Positions 35,657 to 44,485 of a DNA stretch of 64,000 nucleotides are shown here, piece after piece. The position numbers and the translations under genes are program-made. Each line of letters begins with the position of its first letter. Position 1 is the first letter of the stretch. Location: positions 62,001-126,000 of the forward strand of contig NZ_JABSPA010000006.1 in the NCBI RefSeq assembly GCF_013214175.1. The letters are read 5' to 3'. The notes below the pieces were generated by a model. That model had not been told where the DNA came from, did not search any database, and saw only the letters and a program-made list of their open reading frames with translations. Source of the stretch: Colwellia sp. (GTDB lineage: Bacteria > Pseudomonadota > Gammaproteobacteria > Enterobacterales > Alteromonadaceae).

Positions 35657-35706
35657 TATCAAAGTGATCATTAGACGGGATAATTTTGGTTAATGAAAAG
35701 AGTCTA
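35657..35706 (+). repeat. degenerate direct repeat, copy 3 (IS-end-like)
   Basis: Shares most positions over about 50 bp with copy 1 at 34003-34052, in the same orientation, about 1.65 kb away. Both copies are followed by a CTCAAGGGG- or CTTGAGGGG-like segment. Confidence 0.5.
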
Positions 35707-35755
35707 CAATGTGTTGCATCCACCGATTTAACTCAAGGGGGCGTTGCTGACCTAA

Positions 35756-38700
35756 TCAATCATTCATTGAATCTTGTTGTGCCATTTGTTGTTGGTATTG
35801 TTTTGGTGTGCAGTTAAAGCTTTCCTTGAAGCAACGGCCAAAGTAAGTTTGTGAAGAAAAGCCGACATCTAAAGCAATTCGCCCTATTTGTGCACCACTA
35901 ACAAGCAAGTTTTGTGCTTTTTTCAAACGAAACTCTTTGATGAAGTTATTAGGGGTAATACCTAGGATAACTTTAATTTTTCGCTGTAGTTGCCGCTCAC
36001 TCATGGCTAACTCTTTGGCTAGTAATGAGATATCTAACTCGGGCTCTGTGTAATGCTTGGCGATTAACACTTCGAGTTTGTGTAAAAACTTATCATCTAG
36101 ACTGCTTGGTTCACCTGTTTCTTGGCTTAGTTTCGCGGCATTATTCTGACTGTTAGTGTTTCGCTCTGCCCTTTGTTCTGCTTTATGTTGCTCGTTAAAT
36201 TTTTGCAAATAGCGCTTTTGTAGCTGCTGTCTGTTGGCGATTAAGCTTTGAATACGCGTTAACAGTTCATGTTGGTTAAAAGGTTTACTTAAATATTCAT
36301 CAGCATTTAACTTAAGACCTTGTAACCTACTTTCAAGATCAGATCTCGCTGTAAGTAGTATCACCGGAATATGTGCAGTCATTTCGTCTTGCTTTAACTG
36401 TGTTAAGACTTCAAAACCATCAATGCCCGTTAACATTAGATCGCAGACAATGAGATCAGGGATATATTCTTGTGCTAATTTCAGGCCAAGCTCACCACTA
36501 CCCGCAAGAATACAGTGATGTTGCTGCTCAATAACTTGCTTTATATGACTCTGCATATCGAGGTTATCTTCAATAACTAACACCACTTGCTGTGAATGAC
36601 TGGCTTGATTACTTGCTACTGAACGCTGCTCTATTAGTAAGGAGGCAACTTCATTTTCTGAGACACTCACAGGTACCTCAGTTTCAATATCATTTGCTGA
36701 AGCTAGCGGTATTGACAGGCTAAACTTACTACCATGGCCATGTTCACTTACTAAACTTATGCGCCAACCGTGCGCTTTAACCAGTTCATTGACTAGAGAT
36801 AAGCCAATGCCAACACCAAAGGTTGCTTGGTTTTTTACATCATCCGCTCGTTGAAAACGTTCAAAAATCTTATCTTGAGAGCCTTTACTGATACCTATGC
36901 CTGAATCAATAACATCTAAAATAATGGTGTCTTGTTCAACATAGGCATTCACTTGCACAGTGCCACCTTTTGGTGTGTACTTTATTGCATTGGCAAGTAG
37001 GTTAAAGATGATTTTTTCAAAAGCTTGGCCATCACAATCGAGCCACAAATCATCTGGTATGTTGCTGGTAAAAGTTAAATTACTTTGTGATGCCAAGCGA
37101 GAAAAGGAGTCAGCAGGCATAGTCATTAGAGTTTTTAAGCGGTAAGTGCTCAGCGATAGCTGCGGGTTGTCACTTAAACGTGAAAGCTCTAGCAGTTGCT
37201 CAACCATACGCACTAAGCGTAAGCCGTTACGCTTAGCTGTGGTTAAGTCTTCACTTTCTAGTGCATCCGATGTTTTATCTATATATCTATCTATAATGCC
37301 GTTAATTATGGTTAATGGTGTTCTAAATTCATGCGAAATGTTGGCGATGAATTTATCTTTTAATTCTAAGGCTTGTTTTTCAGCATGTTTTCTTGCTGAT
37401 AAATTGATAAAAGTAATAACAATAAGCGGATTTTTAGCCCGTTCTGCCCACTGTAACTCTGCTTGTGCAGGAAATTCAGTGCCATCTGAACGCAAAGAGA
37501 CACACTCCACCGAGATGCCCTCACCTTTACGCTGTAATGAATAAACATTACTTTGAAAGTCAAAAAAGAAGTGCATTTCGTCCTTTTCTGCAAATAAACG
37601 ACTAACTGATATACCTTTTAATTCTTGCTCAAGGCTTTGAAACATCTGCACAGCTGCGGGGTTAACCGATAATATCTCACCCGCGATCGTAGTCGTTAAT
37701 ATGGCATTATTTGAAGCGCTGACTATCGCTTTATCTTCACTGTTAATCATCGCATCTGTTAAATCATTATTTAGATTAGTAAGCTGTTGATGCTGTTTTT
37801 GTGCCTCAAATAACATTTTCTTGAGCTTTCTTGTATGACTACGACGGGTGTTGGCGATATTTGCTAGCAATAGCGCAGCAGAAAACAACCAAAAAAGCAG
37901 GACAATTGATTGCAGGTTGGAATCGACACTATAAAACAGCTTTTGCTCAAAACCATATAAATGCATTGCTGCGGGTATCAGCATCAGCAGTAAAATGTAT
38001 AGCTCAGGATTATTTTCTTTTGCTATAGCGGTAGGTAATTTACCGGTATTTAAACTGATGTTCGCCGTGAGTATCAATAAAAAATAAGGCAGTAAAGCAA
38101 TAAGCTGAACAGTGTAGTTGTGGGCATTACTTTGGCTGGTAAGTAACGGCAAGTCATCCGAAATAAAAGCACTGATATTGCCGATGAATAAAAATACTGT
38201 GCTGCAAGCTAGTAATGCAAAAGTGTAACGCCAGAAATTATCTTTAGCATTCAATAAACACTGTATTAATCTAGCAATAATCAGGGTATTTATTAGTAGA
38301 TGAAATAACAGCGAAGGCTTGGCTGTTTGGTATATTTCACCGGAAAACTCTGCCGGTAAAAGAATTAAATAACAAAAACAAATCAGCGTGAAAAATATAG
38401 CCGGTACCCGGCCACTAATATATTTATTAAGTGGCATATCACTTAAATGCGGGTTGGTTTCTATTGCCAATAAAATAAAGAAATAAATAAAAAGCGAAGC
38501 AAAATCTTGATATAACTGCTGACTAATACTTGCCGGTGTGCCGTTTAAAAACTTACTGGCGATGACCGCGAGTATTGCCAGCAGTAAGTATTGCCAGAAC
38601 AGTTTAAATGAGCGCGAGCTGTTTTTTTTAACACAAAAAAATAACAGGATACTGCTGAGAATTTGTAAGGTGGCTAAGGCAAAAGTTGCAGGGTTCTCAG

Positions 38701-38794
38701 TTAAAATGGCTAACCAGCTAGCAATAAAATGATACGGAAAAAAAGTAACAACGCCAGCTAAGGCTAATATTAACGGTCTAATAGGTCTGGGCAA
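35756..38794 (-). CDS. hybrid sensor kinase with receiver and AraC-type DNA-binding domain
   Basis: 1012 residues, a one-protein two-component system. The first about 320 residues hold eight or so membrane helices of an unrecognised sensor type. A short coiled coil and a PAS domain (about 345-470) follow. HisKA has the phospho-His near 488 in NISHEFRTPLTI; HATPase has the N box (NLLANAIKYTP), DSGIGISKG and GVGIGLSL. A receiver (about 735-850) carries the Asp in VCDLMLTGIDG. The AraC HTH pair is at the C-terminus (about 905-1005, ISLLAKELAMSERQLQRKI, IALDVGFSSQTYFGRCFKE). Such proteins often control polymer-use or transport genes; the target here is unknown. It is the next minus-strand gene after the ApbE cluster, 380 bp away. 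Confidence 0.9.
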   Translation of the reverse strand: MPRPIRPLILALAGVVTFFPYHFIASWLAILTENPATFALATLQILSSILLFFCVKKNSSRSFKLFWQYLLLAILAVIASKFLNGTPASISQQLYQDFASLFIYFFILLAIETNPHLSDMPLNKYISGRVPAIFFTLICFCYLILLPAEFSGEIYQTAKPSLLFHLLINTLIIARLIQCLLNAKDNFWRYTFALLACSTVFLFIGNISAFISDDLPLLTSQSNAHNYTVQLIALLPYFLLILTANISLNTGKLPTAIAKENNPELYILLLMLIPAAMHLYGFEQKLFYSVDSNLQSIVLLFWLFSAALLLANIANTRRSHTRKLKKMLFEAQKQHQQLTNLNNDLTDAMINSEDKAIVSASNNAILTTTIAGEILSVNPAAVQMFQSLEQELKGISVSRLFAEKDEMHFFFDFQSNVYSLQRKGEGISVECVSLRSDGTEFPAQAELQWAERAKNPLIVITFINLSARKHAEKQALELKDKFIANISHEFRTPLTIINGIIDRYIDKTSDALESEDLTTAKRNGLRLVRMVEQLLELSRLSDNPQLSLSTYRLKTLMTMPADSFSRLASQSNLTFTSNIPDDLWLDCDGQAFEKIIFNLLANAIKYTPKGGTVQVNAYVEQDTIILDVIDSGIGISKGSQDKIFERFQRADDVKNQATFGVGIGLSLVNELVKAHGWRISLVSEHGHGSKFSLSIPLASANDIETEVPVSVSENEVASLLIEQRSVASNQASHSQQVVLVIEDNLDMQSHIKQVIEQQHHCILAGSGELGLKLAQEYIPDLIVCDLMLTGIDGFEVLTQLKQDEMTAHIPVILLTARSDLESRLQGLKLNADEYLSKPFNQHELLTRIQSLIANRQQLQKRYLQKFNEQHKAEQRAERNTNSQNNAAKLSQETGEPSSLDDKFLHKLEVLIAKHYTEPELDISLLAKELAMSERQLQRKIKVILGITPNNFIKEFRLKKAQNLLVSGAQIGRIALDVGFSSQTYFGRCFKESFNCTPKQYQQQMAQQDSMND

Positions 38795-39174
38795 TGGTTA
38801 TTCCTACTTAGTATTTATGCTTTGTTCTTATCCTAATTTAAACTTTAAGCTATCCTATCCTTTGCAAATAACCATTTAACATAATCTACAATAACATTTT
38901 TTTAACATCAAGTTGCTAAGCCTATCTAACCTCCCCGACTATTGGCTTATTTGTAGTTTTTGTACCCTTTATAATACAACGGCATAATTTACAAATAATG
39001 TCTAAACCAAGCGGTAGATTACTTAACAATAGGAAATATTGAAAAGGCGCAATCGCCAAAAAGAGTCACCATAAATCAGGAAAATATAAAAAAGATAAAT
39101 GCTGGTTTATCTTTATCGCCTACTAACATCAAACCTACTTAGAGTATCAAAGCCCTTTAAGTAGAAACTAGAAG
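38795..39174. other. intergenic region between the ApbE-like gene and the hybrid kinase
   Basis: 380 AT-rich bases, probably holding the kinase promoter and the end of the ApbE-cluster transcript. GTATC-x-AAGCCCTTTAAGTAG near 39145 gives only a weak stem. I see no clear terminator, repeat or gene. Confidence 0.4.
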
Positions 39175-40131
39175 TTAGAAAATATTTTGATGTAAACGTA
39201 ATTCATCATCGATCATAACTACGCTGATATCGCCCTCAATAACTAAATTAGAATTGACCATCAGAGATGTTGAATAAATACCACTCGTTAATACTGAATG
39301 AGAAATAACGGTTGCTGATAGTATTGCTGAAGCGTTGCTAGTTTTATCATTATGCTGTTTTTCATTAGCATTACTACTGTTTGCATTACTACTATTTGAA
39401 TTGCTACTGCTTGCATTAATAATGTGTGAATAGCTTTTCCCTTCAACCAGTGTGCTACGTTCATAGTGGGCTGATGTGGTCAGCCCCTGATTACTCAGTT
39501 GTAAAATGGCTATATTTTCTTTCGGGTTCTTTGGATTTTTAATGGCTACGTTAAATGGTGAGCCATCTGGTTTGTTACCATTGACATAAATATCACCACC
39601 AAAATTGATTAATGCGGCCATGTTTTCATTTTTAGCTATTTCGCCGGCTTGATCAACAGCAAACTCTTTAATCACGCCTCCTAAATCAAGCTTCACAAAC
39701 TCATTTGAAAAATGGAGACTATTTTCTGTTAAGCGCCATTTATCAGCACCAATAAAAGGCTTTAACCTAGCTCGGCAAGCTTCTATTTTCGCCACAGTAG
39801 TCTGCTTGGCACATTGTTTTAATGTGCCTACAGTAATATCAAAACTTCCTTGGGTTGTAGCTGATAACGTTTGTACTAGTGATAATACATGATGAGTTTC
39901 TTTATCAATGTTAACTATCGCTTGTTCTCGATTATTAATCTTGGCAATTAATGAGTCATCACTAAAAAAATTATACTTTTTTTCTAGTCTGCGAGTATTG
40001 CTTTCAATCAAGCGCGCAACCCTGTCCGCAGCTTTGGCGTTCATTGCATAAAGTTGCACTTCACAGGGGGTGGTCATGCAATTAAATTGATGACTATATT
40101 TTTTTAGCTTTTTATTTGAATGCGAAATCAT
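39175..40131 (-). CDS. apbE: ApbE-family FAD:protein FMN transferase-like protein
   Basis: 318 residues. ApbE blocks: NCMTTPCEVQLY, QGSFDITVGTL, KLDLGGVIKEFAVDQA, LINFGGDIYVNG, LTTSAHYER and SHIINA. The family moves FMN from FAD to a Ser/Thr of exported targets in D-x-x-[S/T]-G-A-[S/T]. Two oddities: no signal peptide or lipobox (a TAA directly precedes the ATG), although most ApbE act in the periplasm; and the metal-binding Asp expected in the A-D-A-x-x-T motif is Gly284 (SGIYST). A Ser/Asn-rich insert (about 243-262) interrupts the domain. It is the last gene of the DUF3570/DUF4266 cluster, several proteins of which carry the target-like motif. Reduced or altered activity is possible. Confidence 0.82.
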   Translation of the reverse strand: MISHSNKKLKKYSHQFNCMTTPCEVQLYAMNAKAADRVARLIESNTRRLEKKYNFFSDDSLIAKINNREQAIVNIDKETHHVLSLVQTLSATTQGSFDITVGTLKQCAKQTTVAKIEACRARLKPFIGADKWRLTENSLHFSNEFVKLDLGGVIKEFAVDQAGEIAKNENMAALINFGGDIYVNGNKPDGSPFNVAIKNPKNPKENIAILQLSNQGLTTSAHYERSTLVEGKSYSHIINASSSNSNSSNANSSNANEKQHNDKTSNASAILSATVISHSVLTSGIYSTSLMVNSNLVIEGDISVVMIDDELRLHQNIF

Positions 40132-40178
40132 TTAGGTCATCATTTAGTTATTATTTAATAGTTATGTATTGGCAATGC

Positions 40179-40211
40179 ATTGCTAAGGTATTGCTAAGGT
40201 ATTGCTAAGGC
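40179..40211. repeat. three 11-bp tandem repeats
   Basis: ATTGCTAAGGT occurs three times in a row (last base C in the third), just before the ApbE-like gene on the minus-strand transcript. Probably slippage; its reverse complement places no ribosome site at the start. Confidence 0.75.
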
Positions 40212-40224
40212 CTGTGATTATTCA

Positions 40225-42147
40225 CTAATCAACCACTTTAGCAATATGTTTTAAGAATTTATCTGCATCCATATATCCTACTATTCGATGATTTTTTAAC
40301 TCTTCACCTTGGTCATTAAAAAACAAGATAGCGGGCGGGCCAATAATGCCAAATTTTTTCAATAATTCAGTGTCAATATTATCATTGGCGGTAACATCAG
40401 CTTGAATCTTATGTACCTTGGCTAGTTTCAATTTCACTGCGGAATCTTTAAAAGTGACCTCTTCCATTTCTTTACAAGATACACACCAATCAGCATAAAA
40501 ATCAAACATGGTGACTTGCTTGTTTTTACTGGCTTGCTTAAGAGTAGCCTTTAAATCATCAATACTTTTTACTGGTTTAAAGGTAATGCCCTTGTGTTCA
40601 CTCGATACAGTTGTATTAACACCGTTGCCTAAATTAACTAAGCTTGCTAATGGCGATAACAGATTACTTTTCCCGGTAGAGGCACCAACAATCATAAGAA
40701 AGCCAACCAGCAATAGTGATAAACCTAGACCTTTCCATAACAACTGCCATGGTGTTGTGTCTTTATTATGTTGACGTAAAGCGCCCATATACACAGCAGA
40801 AACAATCAGTAACAGTGCCCACAATAGTTGAGTAATTAAGGGTGACAATATGCGCGCTAATAACCAAATAGCAACGGCTAACATAAGCACACCAAAAATA
40901 CCTTTCACTGCCTCCATCCACATACCTGCACGAGGTAATATTTTACCTGCGGAGGTACCTATAACGAGTAATGGCGCGCCCATACCCAAACCTAAGCAAA
41001 ACAGTGCCGCACCACCTAAAATAGTATCTCCTGTTTGACCAATATATATAAGCGCGCCCACTAATGGCGCGGTAACACATGGCCCGACAATTAGTGCTGA
41101 TAACACGCCCATAATGGCAGCACTGATTAAATTACCACTTTCCTGCTTATTACTTAGGTTGTTTAACTTTACCTGAATAAAGGACGGCATTTGCACATCA
41201 TAAAAACCGAACATTGACAGTGATAACACCACAAAAATACCGGCAAAACTGCTTAATACCCAAGGGTTTTGAAACCATATTTGCAAGTTGGTACCAAATA
41301 AGGCGGCTAGCACTCCCACCACGGTATAAGTTAATGCCATTGCTAGAACATAGGCGAGTGATAAAGAGAAGGCTTTACGTGTAGAGAGCTGTTTTCCTTG
41401 GCCAATAATAATGCCTGATAAAATAGGGATCATAGGAAAAACACACGGCGTAAAGGCTAAAAGCAAACCAAAACCAAAGAAACTAACCAAAGTTAAGATA
41501 AAGTTATCTGATGCTAAGCTATTCGCGATAGTGTCTTGCTCTGATTTAGCGTCTTGCTCTGATTTAGTGCCTTTCCCCACCTTAGTATCGATATCAATGG
41601 TGCTAGGATTAGCCGCCTCAGAGGCATTAGCTAAGTTAGTTAAATTAGATACATTAACGCTAGGTTTTAAATCAGCTAACTTTATGATTTTTTTAACTGG
41701 TGGATAACAAACGCCAACATCAGCACAGCCCTGATATTTAATTTTTAAACTGGTATTGGCAAATGATGTTTCAGAGCCACTAAGCGCATATTTCACTATT
41801 AAGGTATTTCTAAAAACTTCCAATCCTTTATACGCAGGATCATCAATGAACAAACTTGCTGGAAATTGTGCTGCACCTAATTGAGTTGCACGCTCTGTAG
41901 TGACATTGTCACCGTTTGAGCTATCGTCATGAATGATGGTTGCCGACAGTTTTATGCGTTTTTTATAAAGATAATATCCGTCAGCAATATGCCATTGCAG
42001 AGAAAGTATTTCAGGACTGTCTAATGTCACTGAAAATGGAAAAGCAAGTTTGCTGGTCAACAGTGTTGACTCATCAATCGCATTGGTAAATGAACTAAAA
42101 AATATAAAATACCCAGAAAGTATTAAATGAACTAAAAATTTCTTCAT
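40225..42147 (-). CDS. dsbD: thiol:disulfide interchange protein DsbD
   Basis: 640 residues from ATG 42145-42147; an in-frame GTG 30 bases upstream is less likely because the signal peptide (MKKFLVHLILSGYFIFFSS) begins here. Domains: periplasmic DsbD-alpha (about 25-160, GCADVGVCYPP), eight membrane helices (about 210-500) with the Cys-bearing blocks TPCVFPMIP and VGPCVTAPLVG, and a C-terminal thioredoxin domain with Cys555 and Cys558 in ADWCVSCKEMEE. DsbD carries reducing power from cytosolic thioredoxin to the periplasm. In this cluster it would keep TlpA and its client reduced. Between alpha domain and membrane part lies a charged linker with a repeated KSEQD motif. Confidence 0.93.
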   Translation of the reverse strand: MKKFLVHLILSGYFIFFSSFTNAIDESTLLTSKLAFPFSVTLDSPEILSLQWHIADGYYLYKKRIKLSATIIHDDSSNGDNVTTERATQLGAAQFPASLFIDDPAYKGLEVFRNTLIVKYALSGSETSFANTSLKIKYQGCADVGVCYPPVKKIIKLADLKPSVNVSNLTNLANASEAANPSTIDIDTKVGKGTKSEQDAKSEQDTIANSLASDNFILTLVSFFGFGLLLAFTPCVFPMIPILSGIIIGQGKQLSTRKAFSLSLAYVLAMALTYTVVGVLAALFGTNLQIWFQNPWVLSSFAGIFVVLSLSMFGFYDVQMPSFIQVKLNNLSNKQESGNLISAAIMGVLSALIVGPCVTAPLVGALIYIGQTGDTILGGAALFCLGLGMGAPLLVIGTSAGKILPRAGMWMEAVKGIFGVLMLAVAIWLLARILSPLITQLLWALLLIVSAVYMGALRQHNKDTTPWQLLWKGLGLSLLLVGFLMIVGASTGKSNLLSPLASLVNLGNGVNTTVSSEHKGITFKPVKSIDDLKATLKQASKNKQVTMFDFYADWCVSCKEMEEVTFKDSAVKLKLAKVHKIQADVTANDNIDTELLKKFGIIGPPAILFFNDQGEELKNHRIVGYMDADKFLKHIAKVVD

Positions 42148-42229
42148 GAAAGTAACCCGTAAATTGGAAGTAATCACGGTAAGGGCGTTATAAATATCAG
42201 AGGAAATTTAGAGTAATAATAGAGAATTT

Positions 42230-42307
42230 GTCATCTTCGAGATATTTTTATCGAAGAACCATGGGCTTAAATACCATGGATTCCCGATCAGACACCTCGG
42301 GAATGAC
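42230..42307. repeat. cloverleaf-like intergenic repeat element
   Basis: A 78-bp unit bounded by GTCA and TGAC and holding three hairpins: CTTCGA/TCGAAG, CCATGG/CCATGG around GCTTAAATA, and TTCCCGA/TCGGGAA around TCAGACACC. The GTCAT and TTCCCGA...TCGGGAATGAC parts are typical of dispersed intergenic repeats in gammaproteobacteria. It lies between the second propeller lipoprotein and dsbD and may affect mRNA stability or polarity. It is not a tRNA: no anticodon arm or CCA/TPsiC features. Confidence 0.65.
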
Positions 42308-42395
42308 TAATATTCTATATTTCGCTCTAAAACGTTAATAATAATTTATAATGATCTTGCCGTGTGGAAGTAATGACTAAAGGTAAAAAGCTTAA

Positions 42396-44378
42396 TTATT
42401 GATTAGTACGATGGACATCAAACCACGCTTGCTTTTTTTCATCGCTCCATGCACTAGGTGGCTCACCAAAACTAATATCTAACGTTTGTAGCGCATTTTT
42501 TGTCGCAATCAAGGCCCTGTTATTGTTAGTAAAAGCAATTGCCCCTACCTTGAGTGGCGTACTGACTAGCTCAATCTCTTTTTCAATTAACAATGTTTTC
42601 AGTACTTTACTCGTGTTATTTTCTATCGAATAAACAACTAAGGAACCACTACTGCCAATAATCACTAACGTCCCATCAGGTGAAATATCAAAACTGGTAA
42701 TATTACTTTGCGCAGGTAGTGTATGTAATAAAACGGGCTCGACACTCGGCTCAGTTACGTTATATATTGAAAGAATATTACTTTTCCCTAGGTACCAAGC
42801 TATTTTTGTAAGGTCACTGCCTTGAACAAGTTTGAACTCTTTCGGATATTCAGTGCCCGTTGCCAGAGAGGTTAGCTTAGTGCCGGTTGTTACATCGAGA
42901 ATTTCCATACGATCTGGTGCTGATAAACTAACATAAGCCAAAGACCCATCTTCATTTAGCATAACAGCGCGATATTTAGAATCAGAAGAAAACTCGTGCA
43001 GCAAGCTAAAATCATCCACTTGCAATACCACCATTTTTTTATTGCCTCCTGATAGAGCAACTCTGCTGCCATCACTCGATAACGACATGGCATTTAAATC
43101 AGCAAATGCATAAAAGTCTTGCCCCTCACTTACCCCGGCAAAGCGTTGAAAGGGAATGTCACTTGGGTTTGAGAAATTTGCGCGATATAAGCCAACGCCA
43201 CTATCCGCACCTTCTTCACTACCACTTTTATTTTTTTTCTCGACGCCAACCAAGACACTTTGCACCGATGAGGGGGGTGTTATGCGAATGTTAGCTAAGC
43301 TTTGCTCTGAGGCACCAGTAAATCCATCAATATCATCACGTTCAACATCAGGTGATGCGGCAAAATCATTGAATGATAATGTAGTAGGTATTTCTTGTAC
43401 TAAATTCAGCACAATCAAACGATTATGCCATTTTGAACCGACAACGGCATAATCACCTTGTACATGAAGGTCAGCACTTTCCTCTTCTATATAACCGATT
43501 TCCCATTCAACATGTGGTGTCGAAAGGGCTATATCCACTGCAGTTTCTTGGATATCCTGAGCATTAATACTCTCTAGACTAATTGACGTAGTGTAAGTAT
43601 TTAGCTGATACATGCTGTCTAACATAGCCGCTACAGCTTTGTAGATATCAGTGGCTGCTATGGATTGAGCTTGATTTAAGCTGGTCGCAATAGCATCAAT
43701 TTGTGCAAACATAGCATCATCAACACCTACTTCAACATCACTCTCAAGATAATCTTGTCCGGATAATAAAACTTCATTAGCAAAACCAAACCCATCAATA
43801 CTCAACCCGTCAACACTCATTTTCAATGATTCTTGCGCGCTTGCTGTATTGGCTAACGTATAGGGATTAAATTGGGTTTCACTGTGAACTAGCGTAGTAA
43901 ACACTGTTATGTTTATATTTTTATTCGTGCTATTTACCGGTGTTGGTGCATATAAGGCAATACCTTTGGAGTCTTGCTCAATATCTTTTCTAGCCAACAA
44001 AGGTGCTTTGCTACTGATACTGGCAATAATATCACTGGCTTTAAAGCTATATTTACCGTCTTCAAAAGTTACGGTACTAGGCTCTGAGGTATCACATAAC
44101 GCATTTCTATTATTATCAAAACATACCACGGCATTCACCCAATAATCAGAGCCGAGTACCTTTCCTGTGACACCATCTTTTTCTATATATGCCGTTTGGT
44201 CTGGAACAGGTTCTGGTTCAGGCTCGGGTAATGGCTCAGGCTCTATAAATGTACTTGTCGATGCACAAATAGACCCAGCACTACAATCGCCAGCCTTATA
44301 ATCACTTTCTTCGCAGGCGGGCAATAAACTCGCCATCATCATGAGCAGAACTAAATTGGCTTTATTATTTATTTTCAT
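42396..44378 (-). CDS. beta-propeller lipoprotein with a flavinylation-like motif
   Basis: 660 residues. A lipoprotein signal ends at LLPAC (Cys22). After a Pro/Glu repeat (EPEPLPEPEPEP, about 48-60) comes a carboxypeptidase-like beta module with CFDNNRNALCDTSEP, then a helical segment, then a seven-bladed-type propeller (about 310-650; SSDGSRVALSGGNKK, SPDGTLVIIGSSG). Residues 351-357 are D-G-F-T-G-A-S, the form of an ApbE acceptor site. The corresponding segment of the 1018-residue relative at 46817-49873 also has D-x-x-T-G-A-S followed by Glu. The function is unknown; location in the cluster points to an envelope redox role. Confidence 0.75.
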   Translation of the reverse strand: MKINNKANLVLLMMMASLLPACEESDYKAGDCSAGSICASTSTFIEPEPLPEPEPEPVPDQTAYIEKDGVTGKVLGSDYWVNAVVCFDNNRNALCDTSEPSTVTFEDGKYSFKASDIIASISSKAPLLARKDIEQDSKGIALYAPTPVNSTNKNINITVFTTLVHSETQFNPYTLANTASAQESLKMSVDGLSIDGFGFANEVLLSGQDYLESDVEVGVDDAMFAQIDAIATSLNQAQSIAATDIYKAVAAMLDSMYQLNTYTTSISLESINAQDIQETAVDIALSTPHVEWEIGYIEEESADLHVQGDYAVVGSKWHNRLIVLNLVQEIPTTLSFNDFAASPDVERDDIDGFTGASEQSLANIRITPPSSVQSVLVGVEKKNKSGSEEGADSGVGLYRANFSNPSDIPFQRFAGVSEGQDFYAFADLNAMSLSSDGSRVALSGGNKKMVVLQVDDFSLLHEFSSDSKYRAVMLNEDGSLAYVSLSAPDRMEILDVTTGTKLTSLATGTEYPKEFKLVQGSDLTKIAWYLGKSNILSIYNVTEPSVEPVLLHTLPAQSNITSFDISPDGTLVIIGSSGSLVVYSIENNTSKVLKTLLIEKEIELVSTPLKVGAIAFTNNNRALIATKNALQTLDISFGEPPSAWSDEKKQAWFDVHRTNQ

Positions 44379-44485
44379 GTGTTTATCTCTAATATTTTAC
44401 AACTGATTTTTACAGTTAACTATTTACAGCTAATTATTTGCCGCTAATGAGCAATAACTAATATTCAACAATTAGCTATCAACAA

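Noticed and set aside
40179..40211. 11-bp repeats as iterons or an origin
   Set aside because: Only three short copies in an operon gap, with no replication gene nearby; slippage is simpler.
42230..42307. tRNA-like size and cloverleaf at the element between the propeller gene and dsbD
   Set aside because: Arms and conserved tRNA positions do not fit; it is better explained as an intergenic repeat.
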